The notes under the pieces were generated by a model that ran no database searches, was not told the origin of the DNA, and saw nothing but the letters and a program-made list of their open reading frames with translations. 64,000 nucleotides of DNA from Clostridium sp. OS1-26 (GTDB taxonomy: Bacteria > Bacillota > Clostridia > Clostridiales > Clostridiaceae): assembly GCF_030915445.1 (NCBI RefSeq), contig NZ_CP133264.1:1426001-1490000 (forward strand), in the 5' to 3' direction. Of the stretch, positions 1 to 10,384 are shown one piece after another; the stretch's first letter is position 1; each line of letters starts with the position of its first letter. The position numbers and the translations under genes are program-made.

Positions 1-17
1 GAAACGAGTAAAACTCA

Positions 18-48
18 CTTCAGATGGATATTGGAAATCCATCTGAAG
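18..48 (-). terminator. hairpin downstream of mnmG, candidate terminator
   Basis: Positions 18-29 and 37-48 form a perfect 12-bp stem with a 7-base loop. It lies about 95 bases past the mnmG stop. Read on the minus strand it is followed only by a short run of four T a few bases later, so it is a weak intrinsic terminator or a structured intergenic element. Nothing else is visible in 49-141, which is very AT-rich. Confidence 0.4.
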
Positions 49-141
49 CTTAATTAAATAGAAATATATTATAATTAAATACCAATTGACTAAACAGTAT
101 AAAAACCAATATTATGTAATAACAAAAACCACTATTACTAA

Positions 142-2046
142 TTACATTATTTCATTATTTGAGCTTTCACTCTTAGCTCTATATTCCCGTTCTAAGTATA
201 TCAATAATACAGAAACATCAGCTGGAGAAACTCCTGAAATTCTTGATGCCTGACCTATACTGATAGGTCTTACTTTGTCAAGCTTTTGAGTTGCTTCCAA
301 TCTTAATCCTCTAATACTACCATAATCTATATCCTTTGGTATAAGCTTATTTTCAAACTTCTTAAACTGCTCAACCTGATCTAATTGCTTACTTATATAT
401 CCCTCGTATTTAGATATAATATTTACTTGATCTGTTATATCATCGTCAAGTTCTGTTCTATCTTTATCGATCGGTGCAAGCTTGCCATAATCAAGCTCAG
501 GTCGCTTTATAAGCTCATATAAACTTATATTCTTTTTAAGCTCTGTGGAATCCAATGTGTTTAAAAACTCAATAACTTCTTTTTTAGGTGTTATTTGAAC
601 ATTTTTTATTCTCTCTACTTCTAATTCTATTGCTTTTTTTCTATTTATAAATCTTTCATATCTCTCTTCACTAACAAGCCCAACTTCATAGCCTATTTCC
701 GTTAACCTCAAATCTGCATTGTCTTGTCTTAATAAAAGTCTATACTCCGAACGTGATGTCATCATTCTATATGGTTCTTCCGTTCCTTTTGTAACTAAGT
801 CATCAATCAAAACCCCTATATATCCATCAGATCTCTTTAATATTAGTGGATCTCTTCCTTTAACTTCAAGCGCAGCATTTATTCCTGCAATTATGCCTTG
901 AGCAGCTGCTTCTTCATATCCAGAACTTCCATTCACCTGACCAGCACCAAAAAGTCCTTCTACATTTTTAAATTCTAATGAAGGTTTTAATTGAAGTGGA
1001 TTTATACAGTCATATTCTATAGCATAACCACTTCTTACTATTTCTGCATTTTCCAGTCCTGTAATAGTTCTGTACATAGCAATTTGCACATCTTCTGGTA
1101 ATGATGTAGAAGCTCCTCCTATATAGAGTTCTTCTGTATTTTCTCCTTCAGGCTCTACAAATATTTGATGTTTCTCCTTGTCAGGAAATCTTACAACCTT
1201 ATCTTCAATAGAAGGGCAATATCTTGGACCAACAGATTTAATAGTACCATTATATAAAGGAGACCTGTATATATTATCCCTTATAACCTTAAGAGTATCA
1301 TCAGTTGTATAAGTTAAATAGCATGGTATTTGTTCTTTCTCCAACTTACCACTCATAAATGAAAATGGAACTATTTTTTCATCACCATTTTGTATTATCA
1401 TTTTTGAAAAATCTACACTTCTTCTGTTTATTCTTGCAGGTGTACCAGTTTTAAATCTTCTAATTTCTATGCCTAAATCTAATAAACTTTGTGATAAATC
1501 ATTAGCAGGCATAAAACCATTGGGACCTGAATTATAGCTTACATCACCTATAATAACCTTTCCCTTTAAGTAAGTACCAGTAGCAAGAACTATTGTTTTA
1601 GTTTTAAAATATGCACCATTTTTGGTCAATACACCGCATACTTTACCACTTTCTGTTCTTATAGATATTACCTCTAACTGTTTTAAGTCAAGATTAGATT
1701 CCTTTTCAAGAATATGCTTCATCTTATCTGCATATCTTTTTTTATCCGCTTGAGCTCTTAATGAATGTACAGCAGGTCCCTTAGATGTATTTAGCATTCT
1801 CGATTGTATAAAAGTATGATCAGTATTAATTCCCATTTCTCCGCCTAACGCATCTATTTCCCTAACTAAGTGTCCTTTTGCTGTTCCACCAATATTAGGA
1901 TTGCAAGGCATAAAAGCTACACTATCTAAGTTCATTGTACATAATAAGGTTTTGCAACCAATTCTAGCTGCAGCAAGACTAGCCTCACATCCGGCATGCC
2001 CTGCTCCAACAACGATTACATCATATTCTCCTCCAAAATACTCCAT
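142..2046 (-). CDS. mnmG: tRNA uridine-5-carboxymethylaminomethyl synthesis enzyme MnmG (GidA)
   Basis: FAD-dependent partner of MnmE; together they install the cmnm5 group on wobble U34 of tRNAs, in the cytosol. The 634-residue length fits the family. The N-terminus has a Rossmann FAD site (V-G-A-G-H-A-G, residues 13-19), then the conserved CNPNIGG segment with Cys48, and further on the NPLQLKP and [14 protein letters not shown] signatures that are diagnostic of GidA. It starts at the only in-frame ATG before the Rossmann strand, nine bases after the mnmE stop, so it is the second gene of an mnmE-mnmG operon. In Firmicutes rsmG usually follows; that would lie beyond the left edge of the window. 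No anomalies seen. Confidence 0.97.
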   Translation of the reverse strand: MEYFGGEYDVIVVGAGHAGCEASLAAARIGCKTLLCTMNLDSVAFMPCNPNIGGTAKGHLVREIDALGGEMGINTDHTFIQSRMLNTSKGPAVHSLRAQADKKRYADKMKHILEKESNLDLKQLEVISIRTESGKVCGVLTKNGAYFKTKTIVLATGTYLKGKVIIGDVSYNSGPNGFMPANDLSQSLLDLGIEIRRFKTGTPARINRRSVDFSKMIIQNGDEKIVPFSFMSGKLEKEQIPCYLTYTTDDTLKVIRDNIYRSPLYNGTIKSVGPRYCPSIEDKVVRFPDKEKHQIFVEPEGENTEELYIGGASTSLPEDVQIAMYRTITGLENAEIVRSGYAIEYDCINPLQLKPSLEFKNVEGLFGAGQVNGSSGYEEAAAQGIIAGINAALEVKGRDPLILKRSDGYIGVLIDDLVTKGTEEPYRMMTSRSEYRLLLRQDNADLRLTEIGYEVGLVSEERYERFINRKKAIELEVERIKNVQITPKKEVIEFLNTLDSTELKKNISLYELIKRPELDYGKLAPIDKDRTELDDDITDQVNIISKYEGYISKQLDQVEQFKKFENKLIPKDIDYGSIRGLRLEATQKLDKVRPISIGQASRISGVSPADVSVLLIYLEREYRAKSESSNNEIM

Positions 2047-2055
2047 ATATTTAAC

Positions 2056-3435
2056 CTACTTTCCTAAACAAAATTCTGCAAATATCTTATCTATTATATC
2101 CTCATCTAATGTATCTCCCGTTATTTCTCCTAGGCTGCTCCAAGCGTTTCTTATATCTATGGACGCTAAATCTATCGCCAGTGTATTTTCTAATGCATCT
2201 ATTGCTTGAATACAATTTTCCTTTGCTTTAATTAATGCCTCTTTATGTCTTGTGCTAGTAATAAGTATATCCTTTGATTTTACCTCACCCTTGAAAAATA
2301 ACTCTCTTATACATTCTTTTAGTATATCCAAACCTCGGCCTGTTTTTGCTGAAGTTTCTATTATATATTTCGAATTCAGATTACTAATGCTTCCTCTATT
2401 TATTTTACCATCTAAATCAGATTTATTTAATAAAATAATGTATTTTTTATCCTTTATATATTCTATAATTTCCTTATCCTCTTCATCTAGCTCTCTGCTT
2501 AAATCAAGCATCAATATAATTAAATCGGCTTCATTTATCTTTTCTTTAGATTTTTCAACGCCTATCTTTTCAACAACATCTTCAGTTTCTCTTATTCCTG
2601 CCGTATCTATAATCTTTACAGGTATTCCATCGATATTTATATATTCCTCAATTACATCTCTTGTAGTTCCTGGCACATCCGTAACTATAGCTCTCTTCTC
2701 CATTAATAGTGAATTTAAAAGAGATGACTTACCAACATTAGGTTTACCAACAATAACAGTATTAAGACCTTCTCTGATTATTTTTCCCTCATCTGCAGTA
2801 CTTAATATTTCTTTTATTTTATTTAAAACAGATGTAAGATCATATGTTACTTTGTCTGCAGTCATTTCTTCTAAATCTTCTTCTGGATAGTCTACTGTAG
2901 CCTCAATATGCGCAATTATCTCTAATAGTTTCCCCCTAATATTATTTATCTCTCTAGAAACTCTACCACTAGATTGCTGAACTGCTGATTTCATAGAAAG
3001 TTCAGTTTTTGCTCTAATTATATCTATAACAGCCTCTGCTTGACTTAAATCAATTCTTCCATTTAAAAATGCTCTTTTTGTAAATTCACCTGGTTCAGCA
3101 AGCCTTGCTCCATTTTTTATTACTTCTTCTAATATTTTTTGAGTTGAAATTACACCACCATGGCAATTTATTTCAACAGTATCTTCTGCCGTAAAACTCC
3201 TTGGAGCTTTCATATAGCTTACTAAGACCTCGTCTAAAGTGTCCCCTGTTTCTTTTTCTATTATAAAACCATATCTCATAGTATATGGTTTTATATCTTC
3301 TAAACCTTTTTCTCTTTTTCCTTTAAATATGCCAGCCACAATATCTAATGCTTTAGATCCTGAGACTCTTATTATTGATATTCCTCCCTCTCCTAAAACA
3401 GTCGCAATGGCCGCTATTGTATCAAATTCTTTCAT
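2056..3435 (-). CDS. mnmE: tRNA modification GTPase MnmE (TrmE)
   Basis: GTPase that works with MnmG on wobble-uridine modification, using a formyl-tetrahydrofolate-type one-carbon donor. The chosen start (3435) gives 459 residues, the usual family length, and begins [12 protein letters not shown]. It has AGGAG seven to eight bases upstream. A longer reading to 3501 adds 22 residues with no family match and no good ribosome site. Visible parts: the N-terminal folate-binding domain, a helical domain, a G domain with P-loop [13 protein letters not shown] and NKSD motifs, and the C-terminal FCLGK that carries the catalytic Cys of the CxGK motif. A terminator behind jag (3585-3612) suggests that mnmE has its own promoter in 3436-3580. 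Confidence 0.96.
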   Translation of the reverse strand: MKEFDTIAAIATVLGEGGISIIRVSGSKALDIVAGIFKGKREKGLEDIKPYTMRYGFIIEKETGDTLDEVLVSYMKAPRSFTAEDTVEINCHGGVISTQKILEEVIKNGARLAEPGEFTKRAFLNGRIDLSQAEAVIDIIRAKTELSMKSAVQQSSGRVSREINNIRGKLLEIIAHIEATVDYPEEDLEEMTADKVTYDLTSVLNKIKEILSTADEGKIIREGLNTVIVGKPNVGKSSLLNSLLMEKRAIVTDVPGTTRDVIEEYINIDGIPVKIIDTAGIRETEDVVEKIGVEKSKEKINEADLIILMLDLSRELDEEDKEIIEYIKDKKYIILLNKSDLDGKINRGSISNLNSKYIIETSAKTGRGLDILKECIRELFFKGEVKSKDILITSTRHKEALIKAKENCIQAIDALENTLAIDLASIDIRNAWSSLGEITGDTLDEDIIDKIFAEFCLGK

Positions 3436-3482
3436 TATATCACTCCTCTTATTATATAACTGAAACTCCTTCTCCTTACGTC

Positions 3483-3580
3483 GAACGAGTAAGCGATTCA
3501 CTCAAAATCAGCACTCTGTGTAAGTGACTATCACCAAATCATAGATTTGGGATATCTACTTAAGATTTTGGTTCTCTGCT
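3483..3580. repeat. structured intergenic element, possible dispersed repeat
   Basis: Between mnmE and jag lies an unusually structured stretch. It contains a perfect 7-bp dyad (3534-3540 with 3544-3550, loop ATA) and ends before the jag terminator. Its first bases (GAACGAGTAA) resemble the left edge of the window (GAAACGAGTAA, positions 1-11). I infer that it may belong to a dispersed clostridial intergenic repeat family, but only these two places are in view and the similarity is short. It must also hold the mnmE promoter, which I could not single out. Confidence 0.3.
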
Positions 3581-3584
3581 TAAA

Positions 3585-3612
3585 GCAAAAAGAAAGCCAT
3601 TAGGCTTTCTTT
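3585..3612 (-). terminator. intrinsic terminator of the rpmH-jag operon
   Basis: A perfect 10-bp stem (3589-3598 with 3603-3612, loop ATTA) is followed on the minus strand by TTTT. It overlaps the jag stop codon. It closes the rpmH-rnpA-yidD-yidC-jag unit before mnmE. Confidence 0.75.
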
Positions 3613-4226
3613 AAATCTACTACAACTCTTCTAAAAGGCTCTTCACCTTCACTATAAGTATTAACATAAAAGTCATTTTGAAGTGCAGAGTGAATTATTC
3701 TTCTTTCATATGGATTCATTGGTTCTAGTTTAACAGGTCGTCCTGTTCTCCTAACCTTCTCTGCTATTCTTCTTGCTAATCTTTTTAATGTTTCTTCTCT
3801 TTTTATTCTATAGTTCTCAGTATCTAAAATAACTCTTTTATATTCCATTTCATGACCTTTATTTACAACCAAGCTTATAAGATACTGAAGTGAATCTAAA
3901 GTTTCGCCTCTATACCCTATAAGTATTCCCATATCTGGTCCTGTTAAAGATACTTTTACAATATTATTTTCTTCTTTTACCCTTATTTCAGCTCTAACAC
4001 CCATGCGATCTAAAACATCCCTAATAAATGTTTTAGCTTCATACATGTAATCTCTTTTTACTTTTACCCTTATTTTAGCAGGTCTTGTGCCTATTAAATT
4101 GAAGAAACCTTTATTTCCTGCATCTAAAACTTCTACTTCTATTTTATCTTCTGTAACCTTGAGTTCATTTAGAGCATTTTTCAAAGCTTCTTCAACAGTT
4201 CTTCCGGTCATTTCTATAACCTTCAT
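3600..4226 (-). CDS. jag: RNA-binding protein Jag/KhpB (SpoIIIJ-associated)
   Basis: RNA-binding protein found next to the SpoIIIJ/YidC insertase in Firmicutes. In Gram-positives it is linked to cell elongation, division and sporulation as KhpB. The 208 residues show three domains in order: Jag_N (about 1-50, containing TGRTVEEA), a KH domain (about 75-150, with GYRGETLDSLQYL as its GxxG loop), and a C-terminal R3H domain (about 150-208, rich in basic residues, with RRIIHSAL). The start ATG at 4226 follows a GGGGG ribosome site and lies 13 bases after the yidC stop, so it is the last gene of the operon. Confidence 0.94.
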   Translation of the reverse strand: MKVIEMTGRTVEEALKNALNELKVTEDKIEVEVLDAGNKGFFNLIGTRPAKIRVKVKRDYMYEAKTFIRDVLDRMGVRAEIRVKEENNIVKVSLTGPDMGILIGYRGETLDSLQYLISLVVNKGHEMEYKRVILDTENYRIKREETLKRLARRIAEKVRRTGRPVKLEPMNPYERRIIHSALQNDFYVNTYSEGEEPFRRVVVDLKKA

Positions 4227-4239
4227 ACCATAGTCCCCC

Positions 4240-4899
4240 CTAAGCTTTACTAGTGCTTTTATTTATACCAAGTTTTTTCATAACTAATGTTTGTGTTATT
4301 TGAATTAAATTATTTACTACCCAATATAGTACTAACGCTGACTTTAAGCTCCAACTTATGAAAATCATGAATATAGACATACCTATGTTCATAGTTGCTG
4401 ATTGCTTAGCTTGAGCACTATCTCCAGTAGGCATCATTAGTGATCCTGAATAGTATGTAGTTATACCTGAAAGAACAGCTAGAACAACATCTCTTTTAGC
4501 TAAGTCTTGTATCCATAAAAAGTGAACACCATTTATACCAGTTAAATTGTTAAATACATAATAAAGCGCAATAAAAATAGGCCACTGAATAAGCATTGGC
4601 AAACATCCACTAAGAGGATTTGCTCCTTTTTCTTTATAAAGCTTCATCATTTCTTGTTGTGCTCTCTGAGGGTCATTTTTATATTTTTCCTGTATTTTCT
4701 TGGTTTCTGGTTGTAATTCACTCATTGCTATAGAAGATTTAGTTTGTTTAATATTCAATGGTAACAATATTAATCTAATTATTAAAGTCATCAAAATTAT
4801 AGCCAAACCATAAGAAATATTCTTATTAGGGATTGCCATAGTCACCCATTGATGAACCAATTCAAAAAACTGAACAAACGCACTGTTTAAGTACTGCAA
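4240..4899 (-). CDS. yidC: membrane protein insertase YidC/SpoIIIJ
   Basis: Inserts proteins into the cytoplasmic membrane, alone or with Sec. At 219 residues it is the short Gram-positive form. Hydrophobic segments are seen near residues 28-48, 102-120, 135-150, 170-190 and 190-206. The key Arg of the hydrophilic groove is present (IIRLILLPL), as is the cytosolic coiled loop with repeated Lys/Gln. I see no lipobox at the N-terminus, unlike Bacillus SpoIIIJ. Translation appears to start at TTG (4899), with GGAGG eight bases upstream. It lies between yidD and jag in the rpmH operon. Confidence 0.94.
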   Translation of the reverse strand: MQYLNSAFVQFFELVHQWVTMAIPNKNISYGLAIILMTLIIRLILLPLNIKQTKSSIAMSELQPETKKIQEKYKNDPQRAQQEMMKLYKEKGANPLSGCLPMLIQWPIFIALYYVFNNLTGINGVHFLWIQDLAKRDVVLAVLSGITTYYSGSLMMPTGDSAQAKQSATMNIGMSIFMIFISWSLKSALVLYWVVNNLIQITQTLVMKKLGINKSTSKA

Positions 4900-4919
4900 A
4901 TTGTAAACCTCCTGATAAT

Positions 4920-5129
4920 TTATTTTACTGGATCATATCCACCTTCATTTAAAGGATTGCACCTTAATATTCTTTTTATAGCCATAAATCCACCTTTTAA
5001 TACACCATATTTCTCTAGCGCATCTAATGCATACTGAGAACAAGTTGGATAAAATCTACAACATGGTTGCTTTAAAGGTGACAAATACTTTCTATAAATT
5101 TTAATAAAAAAGACTAAAAATTCTTTCAT
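4920..5129 (-). CDS. yidD: membrane protein insertion efficiency factor YidD
   Basis: Small conserved protein (69 residues, normal length) that assists YidC-dependent insertion at the inner face of the membrane. It shows the family hallmark of closely spaced cysteines, [12 protein letters not shown], an amphipathic N-terminal helix ([16 protein letters not shown]) and the GGYDPV C-terminus. The ATG directly abuts the rnpA stop codon, which implies translational coupling; its ribosome site would lie inside the rnpA end. Confidence 0.95.
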   Translation of the reverse strand: MKEFLVFFIKIYRKYLSPLKQPCCRFYPTCSQYALDALEKYGVLKGGFMAIKRILRCNPLNEGGYDPVK

Positions 5130-5462
5130 TTAATTGTAGAGACCTGCCTTTTTAAAAAGATTTTTAACAGCTTCATCTATTTCAATATAACTTTTGCCAT
5201 TGGCAGCGTTCCTTGCTATAAATACAAAATCATATCCTACGTTTAACTTGCTACTATTTAATCTATAGCTTTCCTTAATTAATCGTTTAACTCTGCTTCG
5301 TATTACACTTTTACCTACTTTTTTGCTTACTGATACACCTAATCTATTTATATTTTTTCTATTCTTATATATGTATAATACTAATAAAGCATTTGAAAAT
5401 GATTTTCCTCTTCTATATATAGCTCTAAACTCTACATTCTTTCTTATTTTATTGACTTTCAT
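5130..5462 (-). CDS. rnpA: ribonuclease P protein component
   Basis: Protein subunit of RNase P, which binds the catalytic RNA and the 5' leader of pre-tRNAs. The 110 residues contain the RNR-type signature [13 protein letters not shown] and the [13 protein letters not shown] strand typical of RnpA. The ATG at 5462 has an AAAGGAG ribosome site. It lies between rpmH and yidD, the standard arrangement beside oriC in bacteria. Confidence 0.96.
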   Translation of the reverse strand: MKVNKIRKNVEFRAIYRRGKSFSNALLVLYIYKNRKNINRLGVSVSKKVGKSVIRSRVKRLIKESYRLNSSKLNVGYDFVFIARNAANGKSYIEIDEAVKNLFKKAGLYN

Positions 5463-5515
5463 TCAATTAGCTCCTTTTTTTCTGCAGTTGCAGAAAAAGG
5501 CCACAAAAGCGGCCC

Positions 5516-5650
5516 TTATGCTGTTAATCTTTTTCTACCTTTTTGTCTTCTTCTCTTAAGAACATTTCTTCCTGATAGAGTACTCATTCTTTTTCTGAAA
5601 CCATGCTCTTTTTTTCTTTGTTTCTTTTTTGGTTGATAAGTCATAAACAT
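5516..5650 (-). CDS. rpmH: 50S ribosomal protein L34
   Basis: Short basic ribosomal protein of 44 residues: [20 protein letters not shown], then the conserved core ending GRKRLTA. The chosen ATG (5650) follows a strong AAAGGGGGTG ribosome site; a second in-frame ATG two codons on (5644) is possible. It is the first gene of the rpmH-rnpA-yidD-yidC-jag operon and reads away from oriC. The sequence matches the L34 family almost end to end. Confidence 0.96.
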   Translation of the reverse strand: MFMTYQPKKKQRKKEHGFRKRMSTLSGRNVLKRRRQKGRKRLTA

Positions 5651-6221
5651 GTTCTTACACCCCCTTTTAGGCAAGTTATATTACCCTCTTAACTATATAT
5701 TAAGCTCACGAGGATTATTTGCTACTATTCAACTTATAAGTATACTTCCTTAAAGTTTCACTATTAAATTATATATTCCTAATGTTCCGATGTCAACATA
5801 AATTCTTGAAGTACCAAATGCTTCAAAAACTGACTTGTTAATATTTTTTATTACTTTTTTGTGGATAACTTATTGAATAGGTTGTCAGCTTTTGATATTA
5901 TTAATAGAGAGTTGTGTATAACTTTTGTGGAACGTTAGTTATCCACACCTGTGAATAAAATTGTGTATAACTTGTTTAATATTCTATAATATTATACTTA
6001 CTTTTCATATTTTTGACTAATTTCTTAGCATTATTCAGTGTTGATAATGTTAATATTTATTTTTTGTACCTTTGTTGATAATTTTTTTTCAATTATATTA
6101 TCAACAACTTTTATAACATGTGAATATTTTAATAAACATTTGTCAAGAAAATATAATAATGTTTATAATTATGTTTATTTAATGTGAATTTTATTTTTTA
6201 TTCGAGACTGGAGGATATAGA
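5651..6221. other. oriC: oriC, rpmH-dnaA intergenic part of the replication origin
   Basis: The 571-base gene-free stretch between divergent rpmH and dnaA holds two perfect DnaA boxes (TGTGGATAA at 5860-5868; TTATCCACA at 5939-5947). One-mismatch boxes lie at 5913-5921 (TGTGTATAA), 5950-5958 (TGTGAATAA) and 5962-5970 (TGTGTATAA). The sequence after 6000 is extremely AT-rich and would serve as an unwinding region. Together with the box group in the dnaA-dnaN spacer this gives the bipartite origin known from Bacillus. Gene orientation diverges from this point, in agreement. Confidence 0.9.
6140..6169 (+). promoter_or_regulatory. candidate dnaA promoter
   Basis: TTGTCA (6140-6145) and TATAAT (6164-6169) are spaced by 18 bases, about 50 bases upstream of the dnaA ATG. 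It lies downstream of the DnaA boxes. Inferred from consensus only. Confidence 0.5.
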
Positions 6222-7574
6222 ATGAATGCCCATTTAAAAGAAACATGGGAAAAAACTCTAAACATAATTAAAGGAGAACTTACTGAAGTAAGTTTTAATA
6301 CTTGGATTAAAAGCATAATCCCATTATCTATTGAAGAGGATGTACTTAAATTAAGTGTTCCAAATGATTTTACTAAAGGAATTCTTGACAGTAGATACAA
6401 AGAGCTCATTGTAAATGCTCTTAAGCTTATTACTTCAAAAAAATACAATGTAGAGTTTTTTATACTATCTGAAGAAGCAGTTGATTCTGAAGATCCCAAA
6501 CCAAAAAAAATTAATGATAAACCTGCTATTACAGTAAATGATGAAATGTCGGCAATGCTTAACCCTAAATATACTTTTGATTCTTTTGTCATAGGAAATA
6601 GTAATAGATTTGCTCATGCAGCATCGCTAGCTGTAGCAGAAGCTCCAGCTAAAGCATACAATCCTTTATTTATCTATGGAGGAGTTGGACTTGGAAAAAC
6701 TCACTTAATGCATGCCATAGGCCATTATATACTTAAAAATAATTCAAAGTCGAAAGTAGTTTACGTTTCTTCTGAAAAATTTACTAATGAACTTATAAAC
6801 TCTATTAAAGATGATAAAAACGAAGACTTTAGAAACAAATATAGAAACATTGATGTTCTTTTAATAGATGATGTTCAATTTATTGCAGGAAAAGAGAGAA
6901 CTCAAGAAGAGTTTTTCCATACCTTTAATGCATTACATGAAGCTAATAAACAAATTATTCTTTCAAGTGATAGGCCTCCAAAGGAAATACCTACACTTGA
7001 AGATAGACTTCGTTCTAGATTTGAATGGGGACTTATAGCAGATATACAGGCACCTGATTTTGAAACAAGAATGGCTATCCTTAAGAAAAAAGCAGATGTA
7101 GAGAACTTAAATATTCCAAATGAAGTTATGGTATATATAGCTACTAAGATTAAATCAAATATAAGAGAATTAGAAGGTGCGTTAATAAGAATTGTTGCAT
7201 TTTCTTCATTAACAAATAAAGAAATAAGCGTAGATTTAGCTACTGAAGCCTTAAAAGATATTATATCAAGCAAACAATCTAAGCAGGTAACAATAGATTT
7301 AATTCAGGATGTAGTTTCAAATTACTTTAGTCTTAAGATAGAAGATTTAAAATCATCTAGACGAACTAGAAATGTAGCATTTCCACGACAAATAGCTATG
7401 TATCTTTCTAGAAAACTTACAGACATGTCCCTTCCAAAGATAGGGGAGGAATTTGGTGGTAGAGATCATACTACAGTAATACACGCATATGAAAAAATAT
7501 CAAGTAATTTAAAATCTGATGAAGGACTTCAAAATGTTATTAATGACCTTACGAAAAAAATAGATCAAAAATAG
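6222..7574 (+). CDS. dnaA: chromosomal replication initiator protein DnaA
   Basis: Binds the 9-bp boxes at oriC and opens the DNA for helicase loading. The 450 residues show domain I (about 1-80), a linker, the AAA+ domain with Walker [11 protein letters not shown] and Walker B LLIDDVQF, the sensor region, and the C-terminal DNA-binding domain with the DnaA signature [15 protein letters not shown]. The ATG follows a GGAGG ribosome site. The gene is flanked on both sides by DnaA boxes, so it is probably autoregulated. Confidence 0.98.
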   Translation: MNAHLKETWEKTLNIIKGELTEVSFNTWIKSIIPLSIEEDVLKLSVPNDFTKGILDSRYKELIVNALKLITSKKYNVEFFILSEEAVDSEDPKPKKINDKPAITVNDEMSAMLNPKYTFDSFVIGNSNRFAHAASLAVAEAPAKAYNPLFIYGGVGLGKTHLMHAIGHYILKNNSKSKVVYVSSEKFTNELINSIKDDKNEDFRNKYRNIDVLLIDDVQFIAGKERTQEEFFHTFNALHEANKQIILSSDRPPKEIPTLEDRLRSRFEWGLIADIQAPDFETRMAILKKKADVENLNIPNEVMVYIATKIKSNIRELEGALIRIVAFSSLTNKEISVDLATEALKDIISSKQSKQVTIDLIQDVVSNYFSLKIEDLKSSRRTRNVAFPRQIAMYLSRKLTDMSLPKIGEEFGGRDHTTVIHAYEKISSNLKSDEGLQNVINDLTKKIDQK

Positions 7575-7834
7575 GTTATTAACATCTGTTTATATTAAAT
7601 GTAGGATACTATGTTGATAACTAAATATTATCATTTATACATTTAATAATGTGGATAAAGTTAATTATATTAGATTTACTTATCCACACTTATTTTTTCT
7701 CTATTTTTAAGTGTTTTCAACAGGTCTATGGGTTATCAACATACTCACAGCCCCTACTACTATTACTACTAGAAATTATTTAATTATCTACTCTATATAT
7801 AGAAAAAATATATTGTGAATAAGGAGGGTTTTTA
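7575..7834. other. dnaA-dnaN spacer with second DnaA-box group
   Basis: The 260-base spacer carries two perfect boxes in opposite orientation (TGTGGATAA 7650-7658; TTATCCACA 7680-7688) and a weaker TTATCAACA (7733-7741). In Bacillus this spacer is the second half of the bipartite origin and contains the unwinding element. The same role is inferred here. Confidence 0.8.
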
Positions 7835-8938
7835 ATGAGATTCACATGTGAAAAATCTATTCTACAAGAAGGTATATCCACAGCTCAAAAAGCTGTTACT
7901 GGTAAGTCAACTATGCCTGTTTTAAATGGCATATTAATTAAAGCTTTTAACAATGAAATAATTTTAACTGGTTCAGATATAGATCTAAGCATAGAAACTA
8001 GAGTAAAAGCTGAAATATTAGAAGAAGGAAGCCTAGTAATAGATGCTAAAATTTTTGGTGAAATAATAAGAAAACTTCCAAATGACGTAATACACATTAA
8101 TACAATAGATAATAATTCTATTGAGATTTTATGCCAAAAATCTAGATTTACTCTTATTCATATGAATGCTGATGATTTTCCTGAGCTTCCTAATATAAAC
8201 GAAAATATGATATTTTCTATACCTCAAAAGATACTAAAAAATATGATAAAGGGCACTATTTTTGCTACAGCACAAGACGATACTAGACCTATACTTACAG
8301 GTGTTTTATTTGAAATAAATAATAAAAATTTGAATCTTGTTGCTTTAGATGGTTATAGATTAGCATTAAGATCTGAGATTTTAGAAACAGATAATACTAT
8401 AAATGCTGTAATTCCAGGTAAAACTTTAAATGAAGTATCTAAAATACTAGAAGAAGAGGATGAAAATGTTAATATAACATTTACACCTAATCATATATTA
8501 TTTAGTTTAGGTGAAACTAAGATTATATCCAGGTTACTAGAAGGTGATTTCATAAAATATAATTCCATAATTCCAAGTGAATATAACTTAAAAGCCATTG
8601 CTAAGAGAGCGGATTTATTGAACTGTATTGAGAGAGCATCATTAATGGCTAAAGAAGGAAATACAAATCTTGTAAAGTTTAGTATTGAAGATGAAAATAT
8701 GGTTATAACCTCTAATTCTCAATTGGGAATGGTAAGGGAAGAACTTAATATTATTTTGCAAGGAGAGCCTCTGCAAATTGCATTTAATTCAAAATATCTT
8801 ATAGATGTGTTAAAAATAATGGATGAAGACGAAATTGTAATGGAATTTTCTAGTAGCGTAAGCCCTTGTTTAATGAAAAATAAAGAAGTGAATAATTGTA
8901 CTTATTTAGTACTTCCTGTAAGATTATTAAATCATTAA
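7835..8938 (+). CDS. dnaN: DNA polymerase III beta subunit (sliding clamp)
   Basis: Ring-shaped processivity clamp for DNA polymerase III. The 367 residues match the three-domain beta fold. Typical segments include MPVLNGILI and GSDIDLSIETR near the N-terminus, the TDDTRPILTGVLFE-like strand in the middle (here AQDDTRPILTGV) and a C-terminal ending YLVLPVRL. The ATG follows AAGGAGGG. It is second in the dnaA-dnaN-S4-recF order. Confidence 0.97.
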   Translation: MRFTCEKSILQEGISTAQKAVTGKSTMPVLNGILIKAFNNEIILTGSDIDLSIETRVKAEILEEGSLVIDAKIFGEIIRKLPNDVIHINTIDNNSIEILCQKSRFTLIHMNADDFPELPNINENMIFSIPQKILKNMIKGTIFATAQDDTRPILTGVLFEINNKNLNLVALDGYRLALRSEILETDNTINAVIPGKTLNEVSKILEEEDENVNITFTPNHILFSLGETKIISRLLEGDFIKYNSIIPSEYNLKAIAKRADLLNCIERASLMAKEGNTNLVKFSIEDENMVITSNSQLGMVREELNIILQGEPLQIAFNSKYLIDVLKIMDEDEIVMEFSSSVSPCLMKNKEVNNCTYLVLPVRLLNH

Positions 8939-8963
8939 AGAAATAGGAATGGAGATACTAAAA

Positions 8964-9170
8964 ATGAAAGATATAAAAATAAATACTGAATTTATTAAAC
9001 TTGACTCCTTTTTAAAGTGGGTTGGAGCTGTTTCTTTAGGATCTGAGGCTAAAATGGTTATACAAGATGGTATGGTTATTGTAAATGGTGAAATAGAAAC
9101 AAGAAGAGGAAAAAAGATTATTAAAGGAGATATAATAGAATTTAATGGAGAAACTTACACAATAATATAA
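8964..9170 (+). CDS. S4-domain RNA-binding protein (YaaA/RlbA family)
   Basis: A 68-residue protein that is essentially one S4 RNA-binding fold: FIKLDSFLKWVGAVSLGSEAK and VNGEIETRRGKKI. In Firmicutes this small gene always sits between dnaN and recF and is thought to act on ribosome assembly, though the precise role is not settled. I prefer the ATG at 8964, because GGAG lies nine bases upstream. The ATG at 8949 would add five residues and has a poorer site. Confidence 0.9.
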   Translation: MKDIKINTEFIKLDSFLKWVGAVSLGSEAKMVIQDGMVIVNGEIETRRGKKIIKGDIIEFNGETYTII

Positions 9171-9227
9171 TTTACAATTATTATTTAAATGAATTATAAT
9201 TATAATTTATGAAAGTAATATAGTTAA

Positions 9228-9255
9228 TTGTGTATTAACTATATTATGGTATAAT
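9228..9255 (+). promoter_or_regulatory. candidate recF promoter
   Basis: TTGTGT (9228-9233), 16-base spacer, perfect TATAAT (9250-9255), about 16 bases before the recF start region. Consensus match only; dnaN read-through is also likely. Confidence 0.45.
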
Positions 9256-9271
9256 TATACTAGGTGTTTTT

Positions 9272-10363
9272 ATGTATGTTAAATATTTACAACTTATTAA
9301 TTATAGGAATTATAAAGAGCTTAACATAGAATTAAGCAAAAGTGTCAATGTATTCATCGGAGATAATGCTCAAGGAAAAACAAATATTTTGGAAAGCATA
9401 TACTATTGCAGTATTGGTAAATCCCCTAGAACAAGTAAAGACAAGGAGCTTATCAACTGGAATGGTGAAGAGGCCTATATAAAATTATATGTGGCTAAAG
9501 AAAGATTAGACAAAAAGATAGAAATAAAAATATTCAAAGAAGGGAAAAAGGGCATAAATGTAAACTCAATAAAGGTAAATAAGATATCTGAGTTAATAGG
9601 AGTTTTAAATGTTGTCATTTTCTCTCCAGAAGATTTGAAAATAGTCAAAGAATCTCCATCTTTTAGAAGAAAATTTTTAGATATTGAATTATGTAAATTA
9701 AGCAAAAAATACTATTTTAATTTAGTTCAATATAATAAGTCATTAAATGAACGAAATATAATTTTAAAGAAGTATAATGAAAAGCAAGAATATATGTTAG
9801 AAGTATACGATGAACAGCTTTCTAAATATGGAGGAGCAATAGTAAAGGCAAGAGATAAATATATAAAAAGCTTGAATGATAAGGGAAAATCAATACACAG
9901 TGATATAACATCAAAAGCTGAGAATATCGATTTTAATTATATAACATCTGTTAAAAATGTAGACAATGCAGAACATGAACTTCTAGATATGTTGAAGACT
10001 AATAGAATAAAAGATTTCGAAAAAAGAGCAACTTCAATAGGGCCACATAGAGATGATTTTAATATAAAAATAAATGGAATAGACGCAAAAGTTTTTGGTT
10101 CTCAGGGACAACAAAGAACTTCAGTTTTAACTATTAAATTTGCTTCTTTAGAGATAGTGAAAGAAGTTACAGGGGAATACCCTGTGCTTTTACTCGATGA
10201 TGTACTATCTGAACTTGATGCAAATAGGCAAAAATTTATATTAAATTCAATTAATAATATACAGACATTTATAACTTGCACTGGTATTGGCGATATAGAA
10301 AAATACCTAAAAAATGAGGCTCAACTGTTTAAAGTTAAGAATGGTACTGTAGAGATAGTTTAA
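9272..10363 (+). CDS. recF: DNA replication and repair protein RecF
   Basis: SMC-like ATPase of the RecFOR pathway that helps load RecA at single-strand gaps. The 363 residues show Walker A GDNAQGKTN (residues 31-39), the ABC signature region GSQGQQRT and Walker B LLLDDVLSELD. Length and order are normal for the family. The start ATG has an AGGTG ribosome site and the following remB gene begins 21 bases after the stop. Confidence 0.97.
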   Translation: MYVKYLQLINYRNYKELNIELSKSVNVFIGDNAQGKTNILESIYYCSIGKSPRTSKDKELINWNGEEAYIKLYVAKERLDKKIEIKIFKEGKKGINVNSIKVNKISELIGVLNVVIFSPEDLKIVKESPSFRRKFLDIELCKLSKKYYFNLVQYNKSLNERNIILKKYNEKQEYMLEVYDEQLSKYGGAIVKARDKYIKSLNDKGKSIHSDITSKAENIDFNYITSVKNVDNAEHELLDMLKTNRIKDFEKRATSIGPHRDDFNIKINGIDAKVFGSQGQQRTSVLTIKFASLEIVKEVTGEYPVLLLDDVLSELDANRQKFILNSINNIQTFITCTGIGDIEKYLKNEAQLFKVKNGTVEIV

Positions 10364-10384
10364 AATTTGAAAGGGGATTAGCTT

